The notes: generated from the letters alone by a model not told the origin. 40,212 nt of DNA from Deltaproteobacteria bacterium (GCA_016935365.1 JAFGRB010000171.1:1-40212); one strand, 5' to 3'; shown: positions 7,946 through 16,591, numbered from the stretch's first letter. Numbers and translations are program-made.

Positions 7946-9148
7946 ATGGATCGCAAGACCTGTGTCGAGCTGTGGTCCTTTGTGCTCGTGGCGCTTCTCG
8001 TATGCATCCCGAGTGCCATGGCAGAGGATGCGGGGACGGAGCCCCCCCATCTGGACTGGGACCAGCCCGTATGGTGCGTCAAGCTGGGCGATAAGACGCT
8101 GCGCGTCCAGTGCGATCAAGCCACCCGGCGCTGCCTTGTCGCACCTGACACCCAGGCTGGAGGCCAGCCCCTCCGGCGTTTGCAGGAGTGCACCTGGGGC
8201 AGGCAGGCGGACTTCGATCAGGCCCGCGATCTGGGCTGGACCATGGTCGACGCGGTGGCCGAGGCCCCGCCAGGCTGGTATCGCGACGAGAAGGGGCGGG
8301 TCTTCCAGGTCACCTTTGACCTGCTCAAGCGCTTCTACCTGGGCGCGGGCTGGCAGCCCGGCTTCGCGCTCGCGCACGAGGAAGCGGATCTCGCCAGGGT
8401 GCGCTTCGACCTGGGCTTCGAGGCGAGCTGGCTCTCGGCCGGGGATCGGGACCGGCATGCCATCCGCGGGCTGGAGGGATTCGTGGTGATCGACGACCTC
8501 GAGGCGCAGGCGCTGCTCTTCGCCTACGACCTGAGCCACGCCAGCGCACGCCCCGTGCTGCGGCTGACGACGTTCTTCGGCCAGCCGCGCCGCCACGATC
8601 TGTTCATGGACATCGGCTGGGGCATGCGCCTGCTCGACCTGCATGTGCACCCTCACCGGGCAGAGGGAATCATCGGCCTGGAGTTCGGCGAGCTGCACGC
8701 GGCATGGGACATCTGGCAATCGGCCGACCTCTACGATCACCTGCGCCTCGAGGCCGGGCTGGCGGCCGAGGGCATGTGGGATGTCGACTCGGACGAGGCG
8801 CGCTACTTCCTGACCCCCCAGTCCAGGCTGGAGGCTCGGTTCTGCCTCGACCGAAAGGGCTTCCACCACCTGCGCGGCGATATCCGCTGGGCCATGCCGA
8901 TCCGCCTCGACCGCGCATTCGGCCAGACCCGCAGCCGGGCTGGCTTTCGTGCGGGCTACGAGCTCATCTTCGCCGCGGTCAACGATCAGCCGCTCACCTT
9001 CGTGGTCGAGGCGGGTCTGGACTACCGCGACGATCTGGCCAGGATCGAGGCCGATCCCTGGGAGGTCCAGATCATCACCGGTCTGCGGCTGTCGTTCTGG
9101 GCGCCCGCCAGGCTGGACGAGGACCTGCCGGCGCTGGCCGGGCGTTGA
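7946..9148 (+). CDS. Secreted beta-rich protein, probable outer-membrane barrel (paralogue A)
   Basis: The 400-aa protein has a signal peptide (hydrophobic 8-22, AMA cleavage near residue 26). The rest is rich in alternating strands with Gly and aromatic residues, such as a LRLTTFFGQPRRHDLFMDIGWG-like stretch. It has the look of a beta-barrel but matches no family I can name. The ATG at 7946 is preferred over the in-frame TTG at 7934 because GGAGG (7936-7940) is ideally placed. Its C-terminal part (FAAVNDQPLTFVVEAGLDY) matches the next gene's (LAINDEPISIFAEAGYD), and both mature N-termini carry a Cys-containing motif. The two are therefore diverged tandem duplicates, 37 bases apart. Function unknown. 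Confidence 0.75.
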   Translation: MDRKTCVELWSFVLVALLVCIPSAMAEDAGTEPPHLDWDQPVWCVKLGDKTLRVQCDQATRRCLVAPDTQAGGQPLRRLQECTWGRQADFDQARDLGWTMVDAVAEAPPGWYRDEKGRVFQVTFDLLKRFYLGAGWQPGFALAHEEADLARVRFDLGFEASWLSAGDRDRHAIRGLEGFVVIDDLEAQALLFAYDLSHASARPVLRLTTFFGQPRRHDLFMDIGWGMRLLDLHVHPHRAEGIIGLEFGELHAAWDIWQSADLYDHLRLEAGLAAEGMWDVDSDEARYFLTPQSRLEARFCLDRKGFHHLRGDIRWAMPIRLDRAFGQTRSRAGFRAGYELIFAAVNDQPLTFVVEAGLDYRDDLARIEADPWEVQIITGLRLSFWAPARLDEDLPALAGR

Positions 9149-9185
9149 TGCGGATCGGCCGGGTCCTCAACCGGAGAGGCTCGAG

Positions 9186-10145
9186 GTGCGAACCGGACAT
9201 CACAGCGCAGCGGCGCTTCTGGCAGCCTGGCTGCTCGCGGTGCCAGGCACACCCGCGCTGGCGGAGGCGCCGGAGTGCTACGCTCGCGACGCGCAGGGCC
9301 GCAGCTTCAGGGTGTGCTTCGATCCGGGCACGGAGCTGCGCCTAGCCGCGGCCGGGGGTGCGAGCTGCGCGAGCGGCTGGGCCGGCAGCGCCGAGCTCCA
9401 GCTCGACCTGGTCTGGCGCGATCGCCTGCAGTACGGCGAGGCCGACGACCTCGTCACCTGGCAGCTCGATCACCGCTTCGCGACCGGCTGGATCCGGCCA
9501 TGGGAGCTCGACTTCGAAGGGCTTCCGAGTCTCGATCTCACCGCCTACGAGGCGAGCTACGTCCGCCACAGCTCGGCGGGTTACCTCGTCTTTCCATCCT
9601 CGCCGCCCACCCGCCTGCTCTTCCCGCTGGATCTCGGGGTGGATCTGGCGGTCGGTCGCGTGCGCGCGGGGATTCGCCCTACAGACGAGCGTTCCTGGCT
9701 GCAGCTGGGCGCTGCACGGGCCGGTGTTCTGTTCGATCCCTGGCGTTCTGGACGGCCGGGCTGCGGGTTGGAGATCGGACTCGGCGCGCGATACGACCTC
9801 GACCTGCTGGGCGATCCGCGACTCGAAGACGGCGTCCAGGTCGTCCACCGGGTCAGCCCCTTCACGGCCGCTTCGCTGCGCTTCCGCATCCAGGATGATG
9901 CGGGTCTGACCGCGGCCGACGTGAGAGCAGAGGTATTTCCTCACTGGGCCTCCCAGGGTGGATGGGCGCTGGGCGCCGAGGCCAGTGCGCGGGTGCAGAG
10001 AGTCGTCCTGGCCATCAACGATGAGCCGATCTCCATCTTCGCCGAGGCGGGATACGATCGCCTGCCGCCGGCGCTCGATCTCGAGGCTGCCCACAGCGTC
10101 CGCTTGCTGGCGGGCCTTGCGATCGGCATCCAGCTTCGGGATTGA
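9186..10145 (+). CDS. Secreted beta-rich protein, probable outer-membrane barrel (paralogue B)
   Basis: The 319-aa protein starts at GTG 9186, with GGAGAGG six bases upstream. The reading frame stays open far upstream, but that part lies antiparallel in frame to paralogue A and is a shadow. The signal peptide ends at ALA near residue 26. The mature part opens with ECYARDAQGRSFRVCFDPGT, resembling the repeated motif in paralogue A. It continues as alternating beta strands to a C-terminal VRLLAGLAIGIQL strand, as expected for a barrel. It is shorter than A by about 80 residues. Probably co-transcribed with A. I cannot assign a function; both products are predicted to be exported. Confidence 0.75.
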   Translation: MRTGHHSAAALLAAWLLAVPGTPALAEAPECYARDAQGRSFRVCFDPGTELRLAAAGGASCASGWAGSAELQLDLVWRDRLQYGEADDLVTWQLDHRFATGWIRPWELDFEGLPSLDLTAYEASYVRHSSAGYLVFPSSPPTRLLFPLDLGVDLAVGRVRAGIRPTDERSWLQLGAARAGVLFDPWRSGRPGCGLEIGLGARYDLDLLGDPRLEDGVQVVHRVSPFTAASLRFRIQDDAGLTAADVRAEVFPHWASQGGWALGAEASARVQRVVLAINDEPISIFAEAGYDRLPPALDLEAAHSVRLLAGLAIGIQLRD

Positions 10146-10154
10146 TCCGCTTAC

Positions 10155-10178
10155 GGGAATCCGGGAATCCGGGAATCC
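10155..10178. repeat. Short tandem repeat, three copies of GGGAATCC
   Basis: Three perfect head-to-tail 8-base units lie in the gap between paralogue B and greA, just upstream of the likely greA promoter. No role can be assigned. Confidence 0.8.
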
Positions 10179-10185
10179 GGGGCGC

Positions 10186-10214
10186 TTGATCGCAGCGACG
10201 AGAGTGGCTAGCAT
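10186..10214 (+). promoter_or_regulatory. Candidate promoter for greA and following genes
   Basis: TTGATC (10186-10191), 17-base spacer, TAGCAT (10209-10214), each 4 of 6 to consensus. Predicted start of transcription is near 10221, 28 bases before the greA ATG. Confidence 0.45.
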
Positions 10215-10248
10215 GGCGCTGAGCACCAGACGGCGAGAGGTGAACGCC

Positions 10249-10725
10249 ATGAGCGAGCGTGTCCCGATGACTCCGGAGGGCTACCGGATGCTCCAGGATG
10301 AGCTGAAGCGCTGCAAGACGGTCGAGCGCCCGCGGATCATCGAGGCCATCGAGGAGGCTCGCTCGCACGGTGACCTGACGGAGAACGCGGAGTACGACGC
10401 GGCCAAGGAGGCCCAGCAACAGCTCGACAGGCGCATGCAGGATATCGAGGACAAGCTCGCCCGGGCCCAGGTCATCCGCATGGAGGACATCCAGCTCGAC
10501 AAGGTCGTCTTCGGCGTGACCGTGGCGCTCACGGATCTGGAACACGACCGACAGGTGACCTACAAGCTGGTCGGCGAGGACGAGGCGGATCTGGCTGCTG
10601 GCAAATTATCCGTGCACTCACCGCTTGCCCGGGCGATGATCGGCAAGCAGGCCGGCGACTTTGTATGCTTCCGATCCCCCGCTGGAGAGCGGGAGTATGT
10701 GATCGAGGAGATCCGCAAGGAATGA
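10249..10725 (+). CDS. greA: Transcription elongation factor GreA
   Basis: GreA enters the RNA polymerase secondary channel and stimulates cleavage of backtracked RNA. The 158-aa length is typical. The N-terminal coiled coil carries the signature SHGDLTENAEYDAAKEAQ (about residues 39-56), with the acidic tip residues present. The C-terminal FKBP-like domain has VHSPLARAMIGKQAGD near residues 123-138. ATG 10249 has GAGAGG eight bases upstream. The frame is open further upstream but without a ribosome site. Its stop codon overlaps the start of the next gene (ATGA), so the two are translationally coupled. Confidence 0.95.
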   Translation: MSERVPMTPEGYRMLQDELKRCKTVERPRIIEAIEEARSHGDLTENAEYDAAKEAQQQLDRRMQDIEDKLARAQVIRMEDIQLDKVVFGVTVALTDLEHDRQVTYKLVGEDEADLAAGKLSVHSPLARAMIGKQAGDFVCFRSPAGEREYVIEEIRKE

Positions 10726-12020
10726 AAGGACGTCTGCTCGCCTTGGGTGCCTGCTCTGCGCTGCTGGTCGGGGTGGCCTGCTCGCCGGTGCCCGAGCTGC
10801 TGCGCAAGGGCGACGCCTTTGCGGCCCAGGGGAAGTACGAGGAGGCGTTCAAGGCCTATGCCCAGGCTGACCGTCACGAGAGCGAGTCGAACGAGGCGCT
10901 TTGCCGTGCCGGTGCGCTGAACCTCAAGATCGAGAGGCCCGATCACGCCCTCAAAGCCTTCGAGCAGGCCGTCGAGAAAGTGCCGGGCTCGGCGCGAGCC
11001 TATGTGGGCATGGCCCGGTCCTACATGGCCAAGGGTGTGGACACCACGGCCATCCAGTCGCTCGATCGAGCCTCCAAGCTGGATCCCGACAACGCCGACA
11101 CGTTCTTTCTTCGCGGGCTGATCCTCAAGAAGCAGGGCCAGAGCGAGCAGGCCATGCGCATGTTCGATGAGGCGATCCGCCGGCAGCCGCGTCACACCGA
11201 TGCCCATCTCAAGCGCGGTGACATCTACTTCTCGGAAGGCAAGCTCAAGAAGGCGATGCGGGCCTACTCGCTGGCCGTGGCGTCCGACAACAACTGCGTC
11301 GAAGCGCTCATCCAGGTAGGCCGCACCTACCTGCTCGCGGGTAAACCGGACAAGGCCATCTCCGCGCTCGAGAAAGCAGTCGGGCGCGGCCATCACAACG
11401 CCTGGGCTCACTACTACCTCGGAGAAGCCCTGCTCGCCAAGGGAGAGCAAGAAAAAGCCGTCGTCTCGCTTCGCCGTGCACTGCGACTCAATCATAAGCT
11501 CGGCAGGGCCTACGTCTTGCTGGGCGAGATCTACGAGCGAAACTTGCTGCGCGACAAAGCACACGACGCATACATGCGCGCCGTGCGCGCCGAGCCGGAC
11601 TATCTTGCCGGATACACGAATCTGGCCCGCGTCCAGCTCGACCGGAAGAGCGAGAATGACGCCCGGCGGACGCTGCGCAGGGCGCTCGACGTCGATCCGG
11701 ACTGCATACCCTGTCGCGTACTGCTCGGACGGCTCTACGTGGAGAATGGCAAGTACAAGTCCGCGATCGAAGTGCTCGATATCGTCATCCAGAAGGACTA
11801 CCAGAACAACGACGCCCATTACTTCATCGGCAAGGCCTATGTCGAGCTCGGTATGATCGCCAAGGCCACCGCCGAGTACAACGCACTTGCCATGGCCAAC
11901 GACGAGCGGGCGGCAGAGCTCCTCGGCCTGCTCGAGCGCAAGGCGCAGCCAACTCCCACGAGGCGACCGCGAACCCGCAAGAAGCGTCGGCGCAAACGCC
12001 GACGAAGGCGCAAGAGGTGA
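10722..12020 (+). CDS. TPR-repeat lipoprotein (432 aa)
   Basis: The lipobox LVGVAC puts the lipidated Cys at residue 20. The protein is then an almost continuous array of about ten tetratricopeptide repeats from residue 28 to 405. Typical units are RKGDAFAAQGKYEEAFKAY and LGEIYERNLLRDKAHDAYMRAV. It ends in a strongly basic tail (415-432, mostly Arg and Lys). It is likely a membrane-anchored periplasmic scaffold. The basic tail is unusual for a periplasmic protein and might bind anionic phospholipid, LPS or nucleic acid; that is inference. The start ATG overlaps the greA stop by four bases. No partner is evident beyond this operon. Confidence 0.88.
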   Translation: MKGRLLALGACSALLVGVACSPVPELLRKGDAFAAQGKYEEAFKAYAQADRHESESNEALCRAGALNLKIERPDHALKAFEQAVEKVPGSARAYVGMARSYMAKGVDTTAIQSLDRASKLDPDNADTFFLRGLILKKQGQSEQAMRMFDEAIRRQPRHTDAHLKRGDIYFSEGKLKKAMRAYSLAVASDNNCVEALIQVGRTYLLAGKPDKAISALEKAVGRGHHNAWAHYYLGEALLAKGEQEKAVVSLRRALRLNHKLGRAYVLLGEIYERNLLRDKAHDAYMRAVRAEPDYLAGYTNLARVQLDRKSENDARRTLRRALDVDPDCIPCRVLLGRLYVENGKYKSAIEVLDIVIQKDYQNNDAHYFIGKAYVELGMIAKATAEYNALAMANDERAAELLGLLERKAQPTPTRRPRTRKKRRRKRRRRRKR

Positions 12021-12067
12021 GCCGGGTCGCGCGGCTTCGCGACGCGGCGGGATTGCTGGCCTAGCCG

Positions 12068-14173
12068 ATGGACCCACTGCGAGACTCCATCCAGTACGTC
12101 AAGGGCGTGGGCCCAAGGCTTGCCGAACGCTTTGCGACTCGCGGCATCCGCACTGTCGGCGACGCGCTGTTCTTTCTGCCGCGTCGCTACGAGGACCGCA
12201 GGAGGGTGCAGTGCATCCGCCAGCTGCGAGCCGGAGATCTGGCCTGCTTCACAGCCCAGGTGCTGGATTTCGGTGTCCGGCGGACCGGCCCTCGGAGCAG
12301 GATCCTCGATCTCTTGCTCGGAGATGACAGCGGTCGGATCCAGGCTCGATGGTTCCGTTTCCATCCGGGCTTCGCCGAGCGATTCGAGCGCGGGCAGCAG
12401 GTGAGGGTGGCGGGCAAGGTCGATCTGTACCGGGGCGTTCGACAGCTGGTCCACCCGGACGTGCAGATCGTCGATCCGGACGGCGCGGGCGAGGAGGGCG
12501 CCTTTGGAGGCATCGTGCCGGTCTACCCCGAGATCGAGGGCATCTATCCCCGGACCCTGAGGAAGATCATGACCCGGGTCGTGGCGGAGTACGCCGGGCG
12601 AGCGCCGGATGTGCTGCCCGGACGATTGCTCGGCGAGATGGGCTTGCCCGGTCTTTCCGATGCCCTGCGGCAGGCGCACTTTCCGGATCCCGGGTCGGAT
12701 CTGGACGAGCTGAACCGCATGCGAAGCCCGGGCCAGCGCAGGTTGATCTTCGAGGAGCTCTTCCTGCTCCAGGTCGCGCTTGGAATGCAGCGCGCGCGTT
12801 ATCGCGCCGCTCGCGCCGTCCAATGCGAGGCGCCCGTGGACCTGCTGGAGCTGTCCCGCGAGCTGTTCGATTTCGAGCTCACACAGGCTCAGCGGCGAGT
12901 GCTGGCCGAGCTGGTCGAGGATTTGGCCTCCGAGCAACCCATGAACAGGCTTCTCCAGGGCGACGTGGGCTCCGGCAAGACGGCCCTGGCGGTATTGGCT
13001 GCGGTGTCCGCCTCGAGATCGGGCGTCCAGACCGCGTTCATGGCGCCCACCGAGGTGCTGGCCGAGCAGCACCATCGCAACATCCAGGCCATGCTGGCTC
13101 GCAGCCGGAGCCCGGTCGGCCTGGCCCTGCTGACCTCGGCGGTCCAGGGTGAGGACCGGCGCCGGGCGCTCGAGGAGGTGGCCAGCGGAAAGGTCTGCCT
13201 GGTGGTCGGGACCCAGGCGCTCATCGAGGAGAAGGTCTGCTTCGCCCGCCTGGGGCTGTGCATCATCGACGAGCAGCACCGATTCGGGGTGATGCAGCGC
13301 GCGCGCCTGAGGACAAAGGGCACGAGACCGCACGTGCTGGTCATGACCGCCACCCCCATCCCGCGAACCCTGTCCATGACCCTGTACGGCGATCTGGACG
13401 TGTCGGTGCTCGACGAGCTACCGCCCGGCCGCCAGCACGTCAGAACCGAGTTGCTGCGAACCGGCCAGACGAAGCGGGCCTACGACCACGTGCGGCGGGA
13501 GGTGGCGGCCGGCGGACAGGCCTATCTGATCTACCCGCTGGTCGAGGAGTCCGAGAAGCTCCCGATGCGGGACGCCAGCAGCATGTTCGAGAACCTGCAG
13601 GCCGGTCCGCTTTCCGGACTGCGCCTGGGCTTGCTTCACGGCCGGATGAGCCCCGAACAAAAGGTCTGTGTCATGGAGGACTTCGTTGCGGGCCGGATCG
13701 AGGTGCTCATCTCCACCACCGTCGTCGAGGTCGGCGTGGATGTCCCGCGCGCATCGGTGATCGTGATCGAGCATGCCGAGCGCTTCGGGCTCAGCCAGCT
13801 CCACCAGCTTCGCGGCAGGGTGGGCCGGGGCGGCCGGCTCGGGACCTGCTACCTCGTGGCCCACAATCTGCCGACCGAGGACGCCCGGGCTCGCTTGAAA
13901 GTCATGCAGAGGACGAACGACGGCTTCGCCATCGCGGAGGAGGATCTGGCCATTCGCGGGCCGGGGGAGTATCTTGGAACTCGCCAGTCCGGAGCGCCGG
14001 TCTTCGCGTTCGCCGACCTGCTGCGGGATTCCGAGCTGCTCTCCGAGGCCCGCCGAGCGGCGATCGAACTGTTGCATCGGGATCCCTCCCTGGGGGAGAC
14101 GGCTCACCGGCCATTGCTGGATGCGCTGCAAGCCCGCTGGTCGCGGCGCTTGATGTTGGCGGAGGTCGGCTGA
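12068..14173 (+). CDS. recG: ATP-dependent DNA helicase RecG
   Basis: RecG remodels stalled replication forks and branch-migrates Holliday junctions. The 701-aa length is normal. The wedge/OB domain lies near residues 55-135. Walker A GDVGSGKT is at 298-305, the DEQH box at 401-404 (IIDEQHRFGVMQR), and motif III TATPIPRTLSMTLYGDLD follows. The C-terminal helicase lobe has STTVVEVGVDVPRAS and the motif VI stretch QLHQLRGRVGRG. The N-terminus begins with a helix-hairpin-helix-like KGVGPRLAERF. The ribosome site before ATG 12068 is weak. A small hairpin (12026-12043) precedes it. The zinc-ribbon gene follows 13 bases later. Confidence 0.96.
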   Translation: MDPLRDSIQYVKGVGPRLAERFATRGIRTVGDALFFLPRRYEDRRRVQCIRQLRAGDLACFTAQVLDFGVRRTGPRSRILDLLLGDDSGRIQARWFRFHPGFAERFERGQQVRVAGKVDLYRGVRQLVHPDVQIVDPDGAGEEGAFGGIVPVYPEIEGIYPRTLRKIMTRVVAEYAGRAPDVLPGRLLGEMGLPGLSDALRQAHFPDPGSDLDELNRMRSPGQRRLIFEELFLLQVALGMQRARYRAARAVQCEAPVDLLELSRELFDFELTQAQRRVLAELVEDLASEQPMNRLLQGDVGSGKTALAVLAAVSASRSGVQTAFMAPTEVLAEQHHRNIQAMLARSRSPVGLALLTSAVQGEDRRRALEEVASGKVCLVVGTQALIEEKVCFARLGLCIIDEQHRFGVMQRARLRTKGTRPHVLVMTATPIPRTLSMTLYGDLDVSVLDELPPGRQHVRTELLRTGQTKRAYDHVRREVAAGGQAYLIYPLVEESEKLPMRDASSMFENLQAGPLSGLRLGLLHGRMSPEQKVCVMEDFVAGRIEVLISTTVVEVGVDVPRASVIVIEHAERFGLSQLHQLRGRVGRGGRLGTCYLVAHNLPTEDARARLKVMQRTNDGFAIAEEDLAIRGPGEYLGTRQSGAPVFAFADLLRDSELLSEARRAAIELLHRDPSLGETAHRPLLDALQARWSRRLMLAEVG

Positions 14174-14186
14174 AAGGAGTGCGACG

Positions 14187-14522
14187 ATGAAGTGCGAGCA
14201 CTGTGGTTACGAGCAGCCTGGAGGCAAGTTCTGCGATAACTGTGGGCGTATGCTGACGCGCATCCTCGTCGAAGAGGAGCCGGCCGAGGAGGCGCCGGTG
14301 GCCGCAGCGCTGGTGTCCATCCGCTGCCATCGGTGTGGCCACGAGCAAGCAGGGGGACGGATCTGCGAGGCATGCGGCATCATGCTGGAGGTCTATCGTG
14401 AGATGACGGACGAGGAGGAGGAAGAGACGAGCAGGCGCTGCCCCTCCTGCGGTCTGCCGTCCAGCAGGCCCGTGTGCATCAACTGCGGGGTGCGCATCCC
14501 GGATTTCTCAGAGGAGGAGTGA
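14187..14522 (+). CDS. Triple zinc-ribbon protein (111 aa)
   Basis: Three CxxC...CxxC units are visible: Cys 3/6/16/19, 47/50/60/63 and 85/88/97/100. Each is predicted to bind one zinc. Acidic linkers (EEEPAEEAP and DEEEEE) separate them. It is small, cytoplasmic and has no enzymatic domain. Such proteins often bind nucleic acid or other proteins, but the role here is unknown. A strong ribosome site (AAAGGAG) precedes the ATG. Its TGA overlaps the ATG of lipA by one base (TGATG), so lipA translation is likely coupled to it. Confidence 0.85.
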   Translation: MKCEHCGYEQPGGKFCDNCGRMLTRILVEEEPAEEAPVAAALVSIRCHRCGHEQAGGRICEACGIMLEVYREMTDEEEEETSRRCPSCGLPSSRPVCINCGVRIPDFSEEE

Positions 14523-15391
14523 TGGGCGGTCGCGGGATCGCTGCGCGCATGCCTGGCAGGCTCTCGGAGCGCCACGCGGTGAAGACCTGTCTGAGGCGCG
14601 CTGGGCTGCACACGGTCTGTGAAGAGGCCCGCTGCCCCAACATCTGCGAGTGCTTCGGGCGCGGCACGGCCACGTTTCTAATCCTGGGCGACGTGTGTAC
14701 GCGAGGCTGCGCGTTCTGCGCAGTGGATCACCACCGCGTCCCCTCGCGGCTCGATCCAGCCGAGCCGGCCAGGCTGGCCGATGCCATCTGCGAGCTGGGG
14801 CTGCGGCACGTGGTGATCACCTCGGTGACGCGGGACGACCTGCCCGATGGAGGCGCGGGCATGTTCGTCGAGTGCGTCCGCCAGATCCGGGCTCGCTGCC
14901 CGGGGGTCACAATCGAGCTGCTGGTGCCCGACTTCGCCGGCTCGGTCGACGCACTGGTGCGCGTGCTGGATGAGGGGCCCGAGGTGCTCAACCACAACAC
15001 GGAGACCGTAGCCCGGCTTTACCCACGGGTCCGGCCCGGGGCGGATCTGGACCGTTCCCTCGATCTGCTCCGACGGGCGCGAGAGCGCGGGGGTTGCGTG
15101 GTCAAGTCCGGCTTCATGCTCGGCCTCGGCGAGACGGACGGGGAAGTCGAGGGGCTGCTCGGCAAGATCGCACAGACCGGTTGCCAGGTGGTGACCGCGG
15201 GTCAGTACCTCAGACCGATGAAGCGCTGTCTGGAGGTGGCCCGCAGGTTGGATGCCGAGCAGTTCGCCCGGATCGAGCGCCGTGGCGAGGAGCTCGGCAT
15301 GTTGACCGCAGCTGGCGAGCTGGTGCGCTCTTCCTTCCGGGCGCAGGATCTCTACGAGCGGGCGCGAGAGCGCTGGGGGCCGGAAGGATAG
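14522..15391 (+). CDS. lipA: Lipoyl synthase
   Basis: LipA is a radical-SAM enzyme that inserts two sulfurs into octanoyl groups on E2 and H proteins. The auxiliary cluster motif CxxxxCxxxxxC is at Cys 33/38/44 (CEEARCPNICEC). The SAM-cluster motif CxxxCxxC is at Cys 59/63/66 (CTRGCAFC). The conserved RSSFRA near the C-terminus (269-274) supplies the serine ligand of the auxiliary cluster. At 289 aa it is near the family norm. The start overlaps the zinc-ribbon stop codon. No lipB or lipoate ligase lies in the window. A candidate downstream promoter at 15408 marks the end of this unit. Confidence 0.95.
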   Translation: MGGRGIAARMPGRLSERHAVKTCLRRAGLHTVCEEARCPNICECFGRGTATFLILGDVCTRGCAFCAVDHHRVPSRLDPAEPARLADAICELGLRHVVITSVTRDDLPDGGAGMFVECVRQIRARCPGVTIELLVPDFAGSVDALVRVLDEGPEVLNHNTETVARLYPRVRPGADLDRSLDLLRRARERGGCVVKSGFMLGLGETDGEVEGLLGKIAQTGCQVVTAGQYLRPMKRCLEVARRLDAEQFARIERRGEELGMLTAAGELVRSSFRAQDLYERARERWGPEG

Positions 15392-15407
15392 CGCCACGGA
15401 TGGAGTG

Positions 15408-15436
15408 TTGTCTTTCTGCAATCGAGATCGTATGCT
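15408..15436 (+). promoter_or_regulatory. Candidate promoter for the SRPBCC/XRE-cupin pair
   Basis: TTGTCT (15408-15413), 17-base spacer, TATGCT (15431-15436). Transcription would start near 15443, about 20 bases before the SRPBCC ATG, which has AAGGGGG upstream. Confidence 0.45.
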
Positions 15437-15463
15437 CTGGACGCATTCGACAAGGGGGTCGAG

Positions 15464-15898
15464 ATGTCAAAGGCCACACGCAGCATCCAGGTAGGCGTTC
15501 CGCCCGAGAGGTTCTTCGAGGTGCTCACGGACTTCGATTCCTATCCGGCATTCCTGGCCGGGCTGGGCATGACGGGTGTGTGGATCCGCGAGCGCGGGGA
15601 TCGGATCCGGGTCGTCGAGCACGCGGTCAAGAAGATGGGCACGACCGTCAAGTACACCTTGCGTTACGAGCTCTCACCTCCGGAGCGGCTCACCTGGATT
15701 CTGGTGAAAGGCCAGATGATGTCGAAGAACGAGGGTTCCTGGCGCCTCGAGCCCGCAGGCGAAAGCGGCACCCGGGCCACCTACAGCGCCGAGATTCGTT
15801 TTGGTCTGCTGGTGCCCAAGTCGCTGATCAAGATCATGCTGGAGCGAGAGCTCGACGAGCTCATGCAGGCATTCAAGCAGCGAGCCGAGTCACGCTGA
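15464..15898 (+). CDS. SRPBCC-family (START-like) ligand-binding protein
   Basis: This is a 144-aa cytoplasmic protein with the polyketide-cyclase/coenzyme-Q-binding fold. It opens with VGVPPERFFEVLTDFDSYPAFL (residues 10-31), typical of the family, then alternating beta strands. A long C-terminal helix (LVPKSLIKIMLERELDELMQAFKQRAES) covers the cavity. These proteins bind hydrophobic ligands such as lipids, quinones or polyketides, and the ligand cannot be read from sequence. ATG 15464 has AAGGGGG close upstream. The XRE-cupin gene begins 26 bases after its stop and probably shares its transcript. Confidence 0.85.
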   Translation: MSKATRSIQVGVPPERFFEVLTDFDSYPAFLAGLGMTGVWIRERGDRIRVVEHAVKKMGTTVKYTLRYELSPPERLTWILVKGQMMSKNEGSWRLEPAGESGTRATYSAEIRFGLLVPKSLIKIMLERELDELMQAFKQRAESR

Positions 15899-15924
15899 GC
15901 AAGCTCGAAGAGGGGGAAAAGGCG

Positions 15925-16527
15925 ATGCAAAGCGATCCAGATCTCCGTGTCGGAGAACGGGTCAAGCGACTGAGGGAGGGAGCCGGCCTGTCTGTGGAAC
16001 AGCTGGCCACGCGCTGCAAGCTGGACGAGGACCAGATCCGCCGCATCGAGGAGGAGCTGATCTCGCCCGCTCTCGGCGTGCTCGTCAAGATATGCGAGGG
16101 GCTGGGTGTGCGGCTGGGGCGCTTCTTCGAACAGGGGCCGAGGAAGTACTACTCCCTCTTTCGATCCGACGATCAGAAGGTACGTACCCGCTTCGCGACC
16201 AAGAACGGCACCGACTACGGTTACGAGTACCATTCCCTGGGAGCCGAGAAGCGCGAGCGCTACATGGAGCCTTTCTTGATCACGGTCTCGCCGCCCAGCG
16301 ACGAGAGCCACCTGCCGACCGAGCTCGAGGAGCTTGCCCGGCACTCGGGCGAGGAGTTCGTCTACGTGCTGGAAGGGGAGATAGAGATCCACCTCCAGGA
16401 TGAGCGGTTCGTACTGAGACCAGGGGACTCGCTCTACTACGACGCCAGCATGCCGCATCGGGTCATCCACCGCGGCAAGCAGAGATCCAGGGTGCTGGCC
16501 GTGATCTACCTGCCGCGTCAGGGCTGA
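15925..16527 (+). CDS. XRE-family HTH and cupin transcriptional regulator
   Basis: The 200-aa protein has an N-terminal helix-turn-helix of the XRE/lambda-repressor type (VGERVKRLREGAGLSVEQLATRCKLD, residues 9-34, extending to about 62). A C-terminal cupin barrel (about 125-198) has the strand HSGEEFVYVLEGEIEIHL and the second motif GDSLYYDASMPHRVIHRG. His and Glu residues typical of a metal or small-ligand site are present. This HTH-cupin layout is that of regulators responding to small metabolites. Its start has GAGGGGG upstream. It probably co-transcribes with the SRPBCC gene, so the pair may share a ligand or target, which is inference. Confidence 0.88.
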   Translation: MQSDPDLRVGERVKRLREGAGLSVEQLATRCKLDEDQIRRIEEELISPALGVLVKICEGLGVRLGRFFEQGPRKYYSLFRSDDQKVRTRFATKNGTDYGYEYHSLGAEKRERYMEPFLITVSPPSDESHLPTELEELARHSGEEFVYVLEGEIEIHLQDERFVLRPGDSLYYDASMPHRVIHRGKQRSRVLAVIYLPRQG

Positions 16528-16548
16528 AGCTCTGCAAAGTTTTCAAGA

Positions 16549-16591
16549 CCCTGCATGCATTTGTCATCCGCAGGCGAATCTTCTTGCAGGG
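16549..16591. repeat. Inverted repeat downstream of the XRE-cupin gene
   Basis: CCCTGCA (16549-16555) and TGCAGGG (16585-16591) form a 7-base inverted repeat with a 29-base loop in the 173-base gap before the next gene. No T tract follows. It could be a weak 3'-end structure or an operator. Confidence 0.35.

Noticed and set aside
8949..9185. Upstream extension of the second paralogue overlapping the first
   Set aside because: The extension reads as Arg/Ser/Pro-rich shadow of paralogue A. A signal peptide and ribosome site begin exactly at GTG 9186.
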